DNA of 64,000 nucleotides from Planctomycetales bacterium (GTDB lineage: Bacteria > Planctomycetota > Planctomycetia > Pirellulales > Pirellulaceae), in assembly GCA_020427005.1 (NCBI GenBank), contig JAGQOY010000014.1:1-64000 (forward strand), written 5' to 3'. The notes beneath the pieces were generated by a model. The model was not told the origin of the DNA, did not search any database, and was given only the letters and a program-made list of their open reading frames with translations. This document shows, piece by piece, positions 37,394 through 46,459 of this stretch. A program made the translations under genes and the position numbers. Within the stretch, counting starts at the first letter, position 1, and the number at the start of each line of letters is the position of its first letter.

Positions 37394-39307
37394 ATGCCAA
37401 TTGTGATTGATCAGCGGAATGTTGTTTTGATTCTGAACCTGCTTGCAGCACTTTGCATTGCAGCTAATGCTCAACAACCCAATGAGAATAATTCAACTTA
37501 CGCGGGGCTAGTAGATGAGGCTGCAAAGTTTGCTTCTACGACCGTTTCGCAGCACGATTCATGTTCACAAGCTGTTGACGTTTATTTGCTCGCCGGTCAG
37601 TCGAACATGCAAGGTATCGGTAAGATCATCGATTTGCCGGCAAGCGTGCCAGCACAAATTCCCTTTACCTACTTTTGGAATCAACGAGAATTTGAGCCGC
37701 TCGTTTTATCGACTACCAAAGTATCCACGAGGATATCGGAATTCGGACCCGAGATTGGGTTCGCGTTGGAGATTGCACGGGCCAACCATCCGATCTATCT
37801 TGTGAAGTATCATGCTAGTGGGATGCCCTTGCACTATGGTTGGGATGGTAATACGTGGGTTGGAGGCAATGCAGCACCTGGACGACGAAGTTTTTATCCT
37901 GGTGAAGTTCCCGAGGATGCCAATACTGGATCACTCTACGTGGCGATGCTAGCAGAGTTTCGGAGGGCACGTCGGCATTTAGAGGAGGCTGGTTTCAATC
38001 CTAGGATCCGAGGCCTGGTGTGGATGCAAGGTGAACAGGACTCGAAGCACGTTGTATCTGCTTCGAATTATGCCGCCAGCCTTAGACTACTTCGAAAGCG
38101 ACTCGCCGAAGATATGTCATTGAGAGATGATTTGCCGATTGTATTCGGTCAAGTTCTTCCACACGAGCCGCCGCTGGAACGATTTTCGCATCGCGATGAA
38201 ATCCGAGCCCAAATGGCGGACTGCGATTCTCGATCTGGTAAGCCTGAATCGATGAAAAACACCATGATGGTTTCGACGGACGGAATCTCACTTCTTCCAG
38301 ACACGGTTCACTATGATGCTCTGGGGCAGCTTGCATTAGGACAGAAGTTTGGAAGGGCCATGAACGAGTTGTACCGTTCCAGCTTGCGCGTTATGACTTT
38401 CAACATGCTGCAAGGTGGTGAAGAGGCAAGTAACGTTGGCTTCGATAACTCGCTTTTTGATGGCTCCAGGATCGACGAAATAGCAGACATCATCCGTTTG
38501 GCAGATGCTGACGTGGTTGGAATGCAGGAAGACTGCACCACAGACAAGCTACTTCGCGAACTCGGAGATCCTTGGCATCGCGTTGGTTCGATCTATTCTC
38601 GCTTGCCGCTGTCGAAGGTCATTGTCGAACCCTACCTAACCATTGCCAAAGCAGAAATCGCCAGAGACCGTTTTGTAACGATAGTCAATTGTCACTGGTC
38701 GCCGCCACGAAACGGTTATGGTCCGGACCTTGCCCAGGCAGAGCTAAGTGAGCATCCGGATCTTTCAGAGACATCGGCCATGGCTAGCAGAATTGTTGAA
38801 GGATGTTCCGTCCCCTCCGGTCCAAGAGGGTATGTTGCGACGCTCACGCCTCTAAAAACGGCGATTAGTAATCACGAGTCCGTATTACTAACGGGTGACT
38901 TTAACGAGCCTAGCCACTTAGATTGGACGGAGCGATTCGCACGGGAAGGAACAGACAGGTGGGTGTCGAACCCAACAGGAACTCCTTTACGTTTTGCGGT
39001 CGAGTGGCCCGGCTCTAAGCGGTTGGCTGCGATCGGCATGTTGGACAGTTATCGCAAAGTGCATCCCAACGAAGTAGAGCGCATAGGCGCCACATGGACG
39101 CCACAGTATCCGGACAAAACACCTGGTAGAGGCAATTATAGTGAGCAGGTCCTGGATCGTATTGATCGTATCTATCATTCAGGTGAAACACTTTGTCCCG
39201 TAGCGGCGCAGGTGATTGGTGAGGATGCAACGACATCTGATATTGTCTTTCCTAGGCGATGGCCGTCGGATCACCGTGCGGTCCTCATTGACTTTGTGAT
39301 CCAATGA
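37394..39307 (+). CDS. Fusion of SGNH/SASA carbohydrate esterase and endonuclease/exonuclease/phosphatase domain
   Basis: The 637-residue product is counted from the ATG at 37394 (MPIVIDQRNVVLILNLLAAL), chosen because a signal peptide ending AANAQQ follows; ATGs at 37277 and 37349 are alternatives. The first half (about 60-320) is a sialate O-acetylesterase-like SGNH hydrolase: VYLLAGQSNMQG with the catalytic Ser, VWMQGEQD, and DTVHYDALGQ with the catalytic Asp/His. The second half (about 330-637) is an EEP-fold phosphodiesterase: RVMTFNMLQGG, GMQED, LLTGDFNEPSHLDW, DRIDRIYHS and WPSDHRAVLIDF. Both catalytic sets look complete. Joining a deacetylase to an exported EEP enzyme suggests attack on an acetylated, phosphodiester-containing polymer. 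That substrate is inferred. Confidence 0.87.
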   Translation: MPIVIDQRNVVLILNLLAALCIAANAQQPNENNSTYAGLVDEAAKFASTTVSQHDSCSQAVDVYLLAGQSNMQGIGKIIDLPASVPAQIPFTYFWNQREFEPLVLSTTKVSTRISEFGPEIGFALEIARANHPIYLVKYHASGMPLHYGWDGNTWVGGNAAPGRRSFYPGEVPEDANTGSLYVAMLAEFRRARRHLEEAGFNPRIRGLVWMQGEQDSKHVVSASNYAASLRLLRKRLAEDMSLRDDLPIVFGQVLPHEPPLERFSHRDEIRAQMADCDSRSGKPESMKNTMMVSTDGISLLPDTVHYDALGQLALGQKFGRAMNELYRSSLRVMTFNMLQGGEEASNVGFDNSLFDGSRIDEIADIIRLADADVVGMQEDCTTDKLLRELGDPWHRVGSIYSRLPLSKVIVEPYLTIAKAEIARDRFVTIVNCHWSPPRNGYGPDLAQAELSEHPDLSETSAMASRIVEGCSVPSGPRGYVATLTPLKTAISNHESVLLTGDFNEPSHLDWTERFAREGTDRWVSNPTGTPLRFAVEWPGSKRLAAIGMLDSYRKVHPNEVERIGATWTPQYPDKTPGRGNYSEQVLDRIDRIYHSGETLCPVAAQVIGEDATTSDIVFPRRWPSDHRAVLIDFVIQ

Positions 39308-39684
39308 TTGCGAAAATGGTGATCAGTCGTGCCGTGCCTTTACCGTGCGACCAAGCTGCTTTAGAACATTGAGCGGTTGCTAGGCATCCCGAGTTCAATG
39401 CTTGTCTTGGCATTGGACAGTTCGGGAAAATTTGGACTAGGGTATTGCTTTGCTGGAATGCCGGGTGAGGTTTTCTTTATTTGTCTCTTTTTCAAGTTCC
39501 CAACAATCCACTTGGTTACTTGCCTAAAGCCAAACCCACCATGTTGATGGATACCGTTGATGCGTTGGAGTGTCGACCTAAGCTGGCGCATAGGTTCGCA
39601 GAAAAGAAAATCCTCCCAAAATACGGAGGCCAGTTCAGTTTTTCAGATTTTTCCACCTACGCATTCGAAGCAGGAAAGCGTGTC
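39308..39684. other. Intergenic, no gene supported
   Basis: Frames here are shadows or unsupported extensions of the gene at 39685. Confidence 0.4.
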
Positions 39685-40098
39685 ATGCCGGAAAGTAAAA
39701 AATCTCCCACTGATGTGTTTCTTGCGGCTTCGGTCTACGCAGTGGCCGGTGCTTCACGCAATCGCGCCAAGTATGGCAACAAAGTCTTTCAAGCTCTCGT
39801 TGCGTCCGGCCGTACCACTTTTCCGCTGAATCCAGCAGCCTACGACGTCGAAGGCCATACAGCTTATGCATCGATCTTCGATTTGCCTGCAGTTCCTGAG
39901 TCGCTTTCGATCGTAACGCCTCCACTCGTAACTCGCTCAGTCATTGAGCAAGCAATTGCTGCAGGCGTCAGAAACGTTTGGATGCAGCCCGGCGCAGAAG
40001 ATCTGCAATCAAGTCAACTTGCCCGCGACGCAGGCCTAAATGTCATCGACGACGGGAGTTGCATCCTGGTATCCTTGGCAGTAGAACGCCACACTTGA
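39685..40098 (+). CDS. CoA-binding domain protein (YccU-like)
   Basis: The 137-residue product starts at the ATG at 39685 (MPESKKSPTDVFLAASVYAV), with AGGAAAG ten bases upstream; the frame opens much earlier but that extension is not family-like. It is a Rossmann-type CoA-binding protein: YAVAGASRNRAKYGNKVFQA near the N-terminus, FPLNPAAYDVEGHTAYASI in the middle, and GVRNVWMQPGAEDLQSS then GLNVIDDGSCILV at the end. It corresponds to the succinyl-CoA-synthetase-like CoA-binding fold found alone in bacteria. The function in the cell is unknown. It is cytoplasmic with no export signal. Confidence 0.85.
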   Translation: MPESKKSPTDVFLAASVYAVAGASRNRAKYGNKVFQALVASGRTTFPLNPAAYDVEGHTAYASIFDLPAVPESLSIVTPPLVTRSVIEQAIAAGVRNVWMQPGAEDLQSSQLARDAGLNVIDDGSCILVSLAVERHT

Positions 40099-40276
40099 GT
40101 TTGAAACTGGGTAACCAAGAGGTTCCTTGGAAATTGGAAACCTTCGATGCAGATTGATACTCCGCGAACGCAATCGTAAACCGTTGTTAACATTGAGAAT
40201 GAATAAAAGTGTCACTAGGCCCTCATCTATGCGATGCTCAGCATGACACTAAGTAATAGCTGGCTGGTTCCGTGGT

Positions 40277-41080
40277 TCAATTCTCGTCGAGTGCAACAAT
40301 GTGGCCAGGGGGAATTGAAAGCAGGTCGGTGTGTTTGACAACTAACCCCAGTTGGTTTTGCAGCAATTGATCCTTTCGCATACTAGCCCAATCGCTTGAG
40401 TCTATCGAAGCATCTATGGATTGGGCGCGTCGGGCAACACCCTCAATCATCATCGCGATCAGAAATCGATCAGCGGGGCCTAAGGTCCAGTTGCTCTCTC
40501 GGGTTGTTACTTGGCAACCCGCATCACGAAGCAAATCGGCTAGGAAATTGGCGGCATCCGTACCTAGCGATGGTCCAAATCCATGATCGGATCGTTGGCG
40601 AGATTCAACTCGCAGACGTATGGCTTCGTCAAGATGGTGGGATGGCCGCCACAATGGTTGGCTGGAAGTGCTCATGGCAATCAAGATTGGCGTTTCGCAA
40701 CCATGAGCGGCTAATCGGGTCAACCATGGCTTTGACGTCATATCCAAAAAAGCAGATGCGGTTAGGGCAAAGCCTTTGCCAAATGGAACTTGCTGGAAGT
40801 CCGTGGCAAGGTTCATTTCTTTCAGAGCGACACGGTCCTTAGGCAAGCAGGCTGCGGCCCGTTTCAATAGGTCGATATCGTTATCGATTCCGAGCCATCG
40901 TTGCATGGGACCAAGATAGGTATCGAGAAATCGAAAGTTCGCTCCCGTTCCACAACCAAGGTCGACGATCAAATCAGAAGCAGCGACAATCGCCGCGAAA
41001 GCCGTAGCCAGCTCTCGACTTCGTGAATGAGCATCAACAGGTTCTCTAGCAGCGAGCCAATCGATTATTGTTTTGCTCAT
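40277..41080 (-). CDS. Class I SAM-dependent methyltransferase
   Basis: The 267-residue product starts at 41080 (MSKTIIDWLAAREPVDAHSR). Motif I is VDLGCGTGANFRFLDTY (about 39-55), followed by an acidic motif II (WLGIDND), and motif post-I and IV regions ASAFLDMTSKPWLTRL. It is followed by a longer-than-usual C-terminal region. The substrate is not readable; the shape resembles small-molecule or quinone/carotenoid-type methyltransferases rather than nucleic-acid enzymes. No neighbour suggests a pathway. It is convergent with the gene at 39685. Confidence 0.85.
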   Translation of the reverse strand: MSKTIIDWLAAREPVDAHSRSRELATAFAAIVAASDLIVDLGCGTGANFRFLDTYLGPMQRWLGIDNDIDLLKRAAACLPKDRVALKEMNLATDFQQVPFGKGFALTASAFLDMTSKPWLTRLAAHGCETPILIAMSTSSQPLWRPSHHLDEAIRLRVESRQRSDHGFGPSLGTDAANFLADLLRDAGCQVTTRESNWTLGPADRFLIAMMIEGVARRAQSIDASIDSSDWASMRKDQLLQNQLGLVVKHTDLLSIPPGHIVALDEN

Positions 41081-41349
41081 ATTTTCTGTTCAGATCGAAA
41101 AAAGCGATTTTCCACATCATGCGATCACGTTCACCAGCAACTGAATCGCTAGCGATACCATTACGCAATATCTGTTCAAGCAACTGATCCATCATAGGTA
41201 CATTTTGCTAGGAGAGAGACGACTGCATGGCTAGAGTTTCAAGATGTATTCTAGCATTGACCCAAGAACTGGTTCCTGCGCAAGACTAAGGCTTTCGCGT
41301 TTATGTTTTCAAGCTTTCACGGCTTCCAGTGACGTGTGTAGACGTCTCG

Positions 41350-43446
41350 CTATGGGTTTGTCGCAGACCCATCGGACGTTTCCTGATCGGCGATGATCCT
41401 TGGTGTAAGAGCGACGATCATGGTAGTCTCTGCGTCGGCGCCTGGCTCAAGATTGAACGTTCGGGGGATAGCCACAACAATCGACTCGCCTGCGGAAAGT
41501 TTCACCGTTGAGCTAACTTCGTATCGCTCTATGACCGGCACTTGGACAGTGAATTGGGGGGCCGCACTATTATCGGTCATGAAGGGCAGGTTCGCGTACG
41601 AGACTTTTTCGATGTTTGAGGCAACGACTTCGAACGTCAGTGTGACGCGGTCGGCATCTCCGACCCTGGGAGAAAGAACGAACCGAAGGCCCTCGTCAAC
41701 GACCGAAACGACTGGCTGCAATCCGCCGTCTGCAGTCGGCTCAACGCCCGTAATGAACGGATGCTGAACTTGATCCGCAATGCCGGCTGTCTGACCGTCG
41801 AAAAGAGTTACCTTTGGCGCCAAAAGAATATTGCTTCGATTGTCTACTGACACAGTTCGAACCAACCGTGCTAATTCGGATTCATCGACGCGCGCAGCAA
41901 TGGCCGGTCCCAGCCCACGAACGGTCAATTCGTCGATCCTGTTACCCGCCCAGTCAATCGTGCTGGCGGTTCTGAGATTGGTTTGGATGAACCGTATTTC
42001 GATCGAAATCTGCTTTGGTTCACCATGCTTCCAAATCTCCAGCATTTGCTTCAATAGTTGGTGTTGGCGGGCGTTTAAATCTGCTGAAAGCATTGTTCCC
42101 GTAACATGCCACTTACCATTCAGCGACTCCGACAGGCGAATCCAAGATGCCAATTGGTCTTGAGTCGACTTGTTGTTGTCTACAGGTGACTTTGGCATGT
42201 TCTTAAATATGGAATCAAGATCATATTCTTCTACAAATGTAGGACCATCAGTTTCCATGACAGCGAAGGGGTCGGTCCACAAAGGCTGGACTTTTGGTGC
42301 GACCAGTTCGCTTGCAGCAAAATGGAGTTCAGGCATTTTTTTCGGCGTTTCCATAGCGTCTGTAAGGCCAGCAATTGCGACCAACGATACCAGACATGGA
42401 ATCAAGAGTTTACCAACCACTCCAGTTGAATTCGTTTCTCTCATTAGCAACATTACGCGCTGCTTGAGATGTTTGCCTGAGGCAAAGGAGATTAATCCTA
42501 GTGTTGGTGACTTCTTGGTTGCGACGCCTACCTCGGCCAATTGCATCAAGAGTTTCCCGTAAGCTGAAGCCTCGCTATGGGTGAGAGACTTCAAAGCCAA
42601 ATTGTCTGCAGCGGCCTCGATGGCGTTCTGTAAGCGGCTTACGATTAACCAAACTATTGGGTTAAACCAGTGAAAAGCACTTGCGATCGAAGCCATTATC
42701 AGGACGGGAATATCGCGACGGCGAATGTGAGCCAGTTCGTGGCGAATGACCCACCGCAGTTGTTGTTCACTCAAGGATTCGATGAGTCCGGGTGGAAGGC
42801 AAATTGTCTGCCGGAAAGCGCCGAATACGGCGGGGGCTGCCAGTGAAGGTACTTCGAGTACTGCCGGTCGCCGTCCTACAGCCAGCGAATCGCATTCGCG
42901 CAGCAGCAAATCGACTAGTGCATGTTTTTCGAGCGGGCGACAGGATCGAAGCTGCATAGCGAATCGCAAGTGTGAAAAGATGTTGCGCAGAATCAATCCG
43001 ATAGAAACAAGGACAATCGAGGATAGAAGGGCTGACCAAAGGATCTCTTCCCAAGTAGTTGCCATTGCAACGGGTTGATAATTACTTTGTCCCCATTCAG
43101 TCTTCGGAATATCGACACTATCCAGTTCTTGAAGGACGCGATATGCAGTATCCCCAGTTCCGGCACGCGGGGGCGGTTCGGTAGTTTCTCTCGAGAAACT
43201 TGAAAACCAGCCGTCAATTGGTTTATGAAGACTTAGGGGACTGCAAACGGAAGCGGGCAAAAGCAATCTGACGATAATGATCGTCCATAACATGGCTTGC
43301 ATCGAAGACGATAGTTTCCGCCGAAGGGCCAATCCAATTCCGGTAACGAGTAGAAGGATTGGAAGTGTTTTCCAAGTCGCAAGCAGAACAAACGACAACC
43401 AAGTTGTTGCAATATCAGCCAATCGATCCATCAATTCCGTGATCAT
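41350..43446 (-). CDS. M56/BlaR1-type membrane metallopeptidase fused to a secretin-like domain
   Basis: The 698-residue product starts at 43446. It has transmembrane helices at about 15-40, 50-66, 137-155 and 355-370, zinc motif HELAH at 236-240, and NAIEAAADNLAL for the downstream Glu. The C-terminal 180 residues (about 510-698) contain VDNRSNILLAPKVTLFDGQT, GLRFVLSPRVGDADRVTL and AGESIVVAIPRTF, characteristic of the outer-membrane secretin core of type II/III systems. A single-copy secretin-like domain on an inner-membrane peptidase is unlikely to form a pore and is better read as an extracytoplasmic oligomerisation or sensing module. The gene overlaps blaI (43443) by ATGA, so the two are translationally coupled. 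Cleavage of that BlaI is the inferred output. Confidence 0.9.
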   Translation of the reverse strand: MITELMDRLADIATTWLSFVLLATWKTLPILLLVTGIGLALRRKLSSSMQAMLWTIIIVRLLLPASVCSPLSLHKPIDGWFSSFSRETTEPPPRAGTGDTAYRVLQELDSVDIPKTEWGQSNYQPVAMATTWEEILWSALLSSIVLVSIGLILRNIFSHLRFAMQLRSCRPLEKHALVDLLLRECDSLAVGRRPAVLEVPSLAAPAVFGAFRQTICLPPGLIESLSEQQLRWVIRHELAHIRRRDIPVLIMASIASAFHWFNPIVWLIVSRLQNAIEAAADNLALKSLTHSEASAYGKLLMQLAEVGVATKKSPTLGLISFASGKHLKQRVMLLMRETNSTGVVGKLLIPCLVSLVAIAGLTDAMETPKKMPELHFAASELVAPKVQPLWTDPFAVMETDGPTFVEEYDLDSIFKNMPKSPVDNNKSTQDQLASWIRLSESLNGKWHVTGTMLSADLNARQHQLLKQMLEIWKHGEPKQISIEIRFIQTNLRTASTIDWAGNRIDELTVRGLGPAIAARVDESELARLVRTVSVDNRSNILLAPKVTLFDGQTAGIADQVQHPFITGVEPTADGGLQPVVSVVDEGLRFVLSPRVGDADRVTLTFEVVASNIEKVSYANLPFMTDNSAAPQFTVQVPVIERYEVSSTVKLSAGESIVVAIPRTFNLEPGADAETTMIVALTPRIIADQETSDGSATNP

Positions 43447-43826
43447 CCATGTACTCCTGTGTTTCTATCGGTTTTTTTGTCGAGCATAGCTCGAATCTCA
43501 GCTATGTCCTCATCCGTTAAGTTTGCTATTTTCACGAAATGGATGAGTGCCGGAGTTGCATCTCCGCCAAATACACGTTCGAGAAACGAACGGCTTGCTT
43601 GACGCACGCAGGCATCTCGGCGAACTGCCGGAGTGTATAGGTATTTTTTGCCGCTTTGCTCAGTTAATAGTGCGCCTTTGCGAACCAGTCGATGAAGCAT
43701 TGTTTTTACCGTTGCTGCGCTCCATCCGTTATCTGCAGCCACGTGATCGATGACTTCTGTCGCTTCGATCGGAGAGGTACTCCAGATCAAGTTCATGACC
43801 ACCCACTCGGCATCTGATATCTGCAT
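43443..43826 (-). CDS. BlaI/MecI/CopY-family winged-helix repressor
   Basis: The 127-residue product starts at the ATG at 43826 (MQISDAEWVVMNLIWSTSPI), with AAGGAGG seven bases upstream; the ATG at 43913 would read through the operator and is rejected. The winged helix is DAEWVVMNLIWSTSPIEATE then GWSAATVKTMLHRLVRKGAL. The C-terminus LTDEDIAEIRAMLDKK is the dimerisation helix. It is coupled by ATGA to the M56-secretin gene. A TACAnnTGTA site at 43857-43866 lies 31 bases upstream of the start and should be its operator. It is more similar to classical BlaI than the paralogue at 27385. Confidence 0.94.
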   Translation of the reverse strand: MQISDAEWVVMNLIWSTSPIEATEVIDHVAADNGWSAATVKTMLHRLVRKGALLTEQSGKKYLYTPAVRRDACVRQASRSFLERVFGGDATPALIHFVKIANLTDEDIAEIRAMLDKKTDRNTGVHG

Positions 43827-43856
43827 GCTAGCCTCCTTCAGTTCGTCAATACAGAT

Positions 43857-43866
43857 TACATGTGTA
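43857..43866. promoter_or_regulatory. TACAnnTGTA operator upstream of blaI (43443)
   Basis: TACATGTGTA at 43857-43866 matches the TACAnnTGTA core known for BlaI/MecI repressors. It lies in the short leader of this operon, inside what the longer annotated frame would treat as coding. Confidence 0.75.
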
Positions 43867-43913
43867 AACGGATTTAGGTCAATGCCAATCCTAGACATTT
43901 GATTTGGGTCCAC

Positions 43914-44560
43914 TGAGGAGCCTAGAGAGAAGTTCGACCGTGATGTTGTCGTCGATTACCAACTACTCATCTGCTTTGTGGCTAGGATGGAGCGTTTGAA
44001 TCAGCTTGGTCTTGAGATTCCGGCGACCGCTTGAAAAGGCCGTTGATATATACCTAACACTATTAGGTATCCGCACCGCTTGTCACCTGCCCGACGGGCG
44101 GTTCGTGCACTCACTGGAGCAATAGCGATATTTGCGTTTGGTGGACGATCTTGGCTGAACGGTTGCATTGTATGATCAATACACGCGCATTTCCGGTTGC
44201 AGGACTTCACCTTATTACTACGAGAAAAATTGTCGAAAACGCGAAGTTTAGTGTCGCAAACAGGCAATCATTGGTCTCTCTAACCATGAAGTGAGAGTTT
44301 AGGTGCGACTATCACGCCACATGCGGTTCACTGCATCCGATAATCTTATGAAGTTGTTGGAGGCCCCTTTGGCAACACGGAAAGCCTCCAACGCGTAGAC
44401 GTGATCCCAAAAATGAATACTTTGATGACCCAGGAGCAAGCATGCGTGACAACTCACAAATCGTATTAGTTGAGAGGCGTACTGGAGTAGTCTCTCGCGT
44501 TAGGGCGCTTTCAAAGAATTTGCAACGAGTTGCAATGCACGGAGTACAGAGTACACAGTA
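43914..44560. other. Intergenic with a perfect short palindrome
   Basis: No gene is supported. ATACCTAA-CACTA-TTAGGTAT at 44050-44070 is a perfect eight-base inverted repeat with a five-base spacer, a possible operator or hairpin. The promoter of the ECF operon at 44561 should be near 44480-44550. Confidence 0.45.
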
Positions 44561-45079
44561 ATGCGAAATACTCTGGAATTGGTTGAAGCTGCCAAAGCCG
44601 GCGAGAGTGAGGCAATTGCTGAACTTGTTGAAAGGTATCAACGCGCCGCGATCACAACGGCTTGGTCGATTACTCGCGATTTTCATGAAGCACAGGACAT
44701 TTCGCAAGAGAGCTTCGTTATCGCATTTCGTCAACTGGGATCGCTAAAAGCCAACGAAGCATTTGGGCAATGGTTATTGATCATTGTACGTCGAGCGGCG
44801 CTTCACGCTATAAAAAATAAGTTTCCCAAAGTCGATGAATCGTTCAGCTCCGATGTAGCAGATGTACAACCACGTTGGCTGAGTGAGTTTGCAGACATTT
44901 TACCGTTAATTGACCAGTTACCCTCACATGAACAAGAAGTCATTCGGTTGCGTTATCTGAGCGATCTCGCCATTGAAGAAATCGCTTCGATAACGGGGCG
45001 TCCATTAGGTACCGTCACGAAACAAATCTCGCGTGCTGTGGCACGTTTACGTTCACTTGTATCGAAAGTTGCGTCATGA
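44561..45079 (+). CDS. ECF RNA polymerase sigma factor (SigE/RpoE type)
   Basis: The 172-residue product starts at 44561 (MRNTLELVEAAKAGESEAIA). Region 2 has ELVERYQRAAITTAWSITRD and HEAQDISQESFVIAFRQL; region 4 has LPSHEQEVIRLRYLSDLAIE, EIASITGRPLGTVTKQISRA and VARLRSLV. The length is typical. It overlaps the next gene by ATGA (45076-45079), so a 1:1 partner is made. That partner is a single-pass membrane protein, the expected anti-sigma arrangement, and release on an envelope signal is the inferred mechanism. Confidence 0.93.
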   Translation: MRNTLELVEAAKAGESEAIAELVERYQRAAITTAWSITRDFHEAQDISQESFVIAFRQLGSLKANEAFGQWLLIIVRRAALHAIKNKFPKVDESFSSDVADVQPRWLSEFADILPLIDQLPSHEQEVIRLRYLSDLAIEEIASITGRPLGTVTKQISRAVARLRSLVSKVAS

Positions 45080-46389
45080 ACAACGAACGACTAAAAACGG
45101 TCGACGACGATTGTCGAGATATTGAAAGACGTCTCATGTTGTTTGGAAAAGCAATTGAGTGCAATCTATCGATCACTGACCGTGTGCTTGAGCAACTGTC
45201 CAGCGAGAGTGTTGCTCAACCGGGTACAGGTGCATTGCAAGGCTCCCATTCCGGATCACTGACTCGTCGTGGGAGTTTGAAGACTTTGCAAAAATTGTCG
45301 GTAGGAGCGTTAGCAGCCACAGTCTTGCTTGCGTTGCTGTCTACAGTCGCTGATTCCCGCCTCACCTTCGCACAGGTTGTGGACTCAATGCAGAAGGCAA
45401 CAAGTTGTTCGTACGACATCCGAATGGGCATGCGAAATTCCGAGACTTTCCATGTTCCTGAGTTAACGGGGAAATTCTATTGGCAAGCACCGGATCAATT
45501 TCGTTCTGAAGACTATCTGTTGCAAAACGACGGAGTGCCTGATTCACTCTCGAAGGAAATCAATATCTTTTCGCGCTCCGAAAAGGGCATCGCGCTGAAC
45601 ACCAAGGAGAAAACCTACAGCGAAACTTTGCCGTTTGGCGGACGCATGTCGCCGCTCATGGCGTTACAGAATCTAAGCGATTTTGAAGCAGCGGCATCGA
45701 AAAATCTGGGAAGCCGCGTCATAAACGGCATTCCATGTACGGGATTCGAACTTGCAATGGAAGTAGTCGACCCAGATTCGGGTGATGGTGGAAAGTTGGA
45801 AGCTTGGATTGATAATCATACTCGACTTCCTCAGCAAGTTTCCATTTCAATGTTCGATAGCTTCATTCCAGTTGATTTAGTCTTTGAGAACTTCCAATGG
45901 AATGAGCCTCTGGATGAAGAGCTTTTCTCTGTAGTTCCACCAACAGGATATTCTCTGAGGAAAGTTGAGGCGAACCAAAAAAGATCACATGAAGAAATTG
46001 TCGGCGGTATTGTGGATGCTTTCCGGTTATATGCTGAGCTCAGTGGTGGACAGTATCCGCAGGTTAAGGTGATCTACGGCGATGTAATGCTCGACGATCT
46101 CTATCGATTTGCCGGGATTTCACTTGAGCAGTATATGGCGGCGATCAACAAGGATAATGAGCTGATCGTGAAGGACAAAGAATTGTGGGACAAGTACAGC
46201 CGAATTTCTGAATCAACGAGGGACTGGGCAGAGCTAAACGCGATCATGAGTCACGATGCCTCGGCTTTGTACAACGGCATGACAGTTGCACCAACAGACA
46301 AGGAGAAGGTGCTTTTCAATTGGCGGCGTGTTGACGGCAAGGATCAAGTAATCTACGGAGACCTCCGAGTCGAAGTGCAATCCCCATGA
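45076..46389 (+). CDS. Membrane-anchored partner of ECF sigma factor, LolA/RseB-like periplasmic domain
   Basis: The 437-residue product starts at 45076, overlapping the sigma stop. The N-terminal 70 residues are cytoplasmic and helical, the place where an anti-sigma domain would sit, but no CxxC or HxxxCxxC zinc motif is present. A transmembrane helix spans about 74-94 (LSVGALAATVLLALLSTVA). The periplasmic part begins LTFAQVVDSMQKATSCSYDI and continues KFYWQAPDQFRSEDYLL, KTYSETLPF and GIPCTGFELAMEV, the pattern of LolA/RseB-fold outer-membrane lipoprotein-handling domains (DUF-type in planctomycetes). RseB-like folds sense mislocalised lipoproteins. The same architecture recurs at 52750. 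Confidence 0.83.
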   Translation: MNNERLKTVDDDCRDIERRLMLFGKAIECNLSITDRVLEQLSSESVAQPGTGALQGSHSGSLTRRGSLKTLQKLSVGALAATVLLALLSTVADSRLTFAQVVDSMQKATSCSYDIRMGMRNSETFHVPELTGKFYWQAPDQFRSEDYLLQNDGVPDSLSKEINIFSRSEKGIALNTKEKTYSETLPFGGRMSPLMALQNLSDFEAAASKNLGSRVINGIPCTGFELAMEVVDPDSGDGGKLEAWIDNHTRLPQQVSISMFDSFIPVDLVFENFQWNEPLDEELFSVVPPTGYSLRKVEANQKRSHEEIVGGIVDAFRLYAELSGGQYPQVKVIYGDVMLDDLYRFAGISLEQYMAAINKDNELIVKDKELWDKYSRISESTRDWAELNAIMSHDASALYNGMTVAPTDKEKVLFNWRRVDGKDQVIYGDLRVEVQSP

Positions 46390-46459
46390 ATCGTTTGGCG
46401 TCATTTGCGCATTCGTCTATGGCAAAATCGAGTCCTCATTAACCGACAGGATATCTGTT

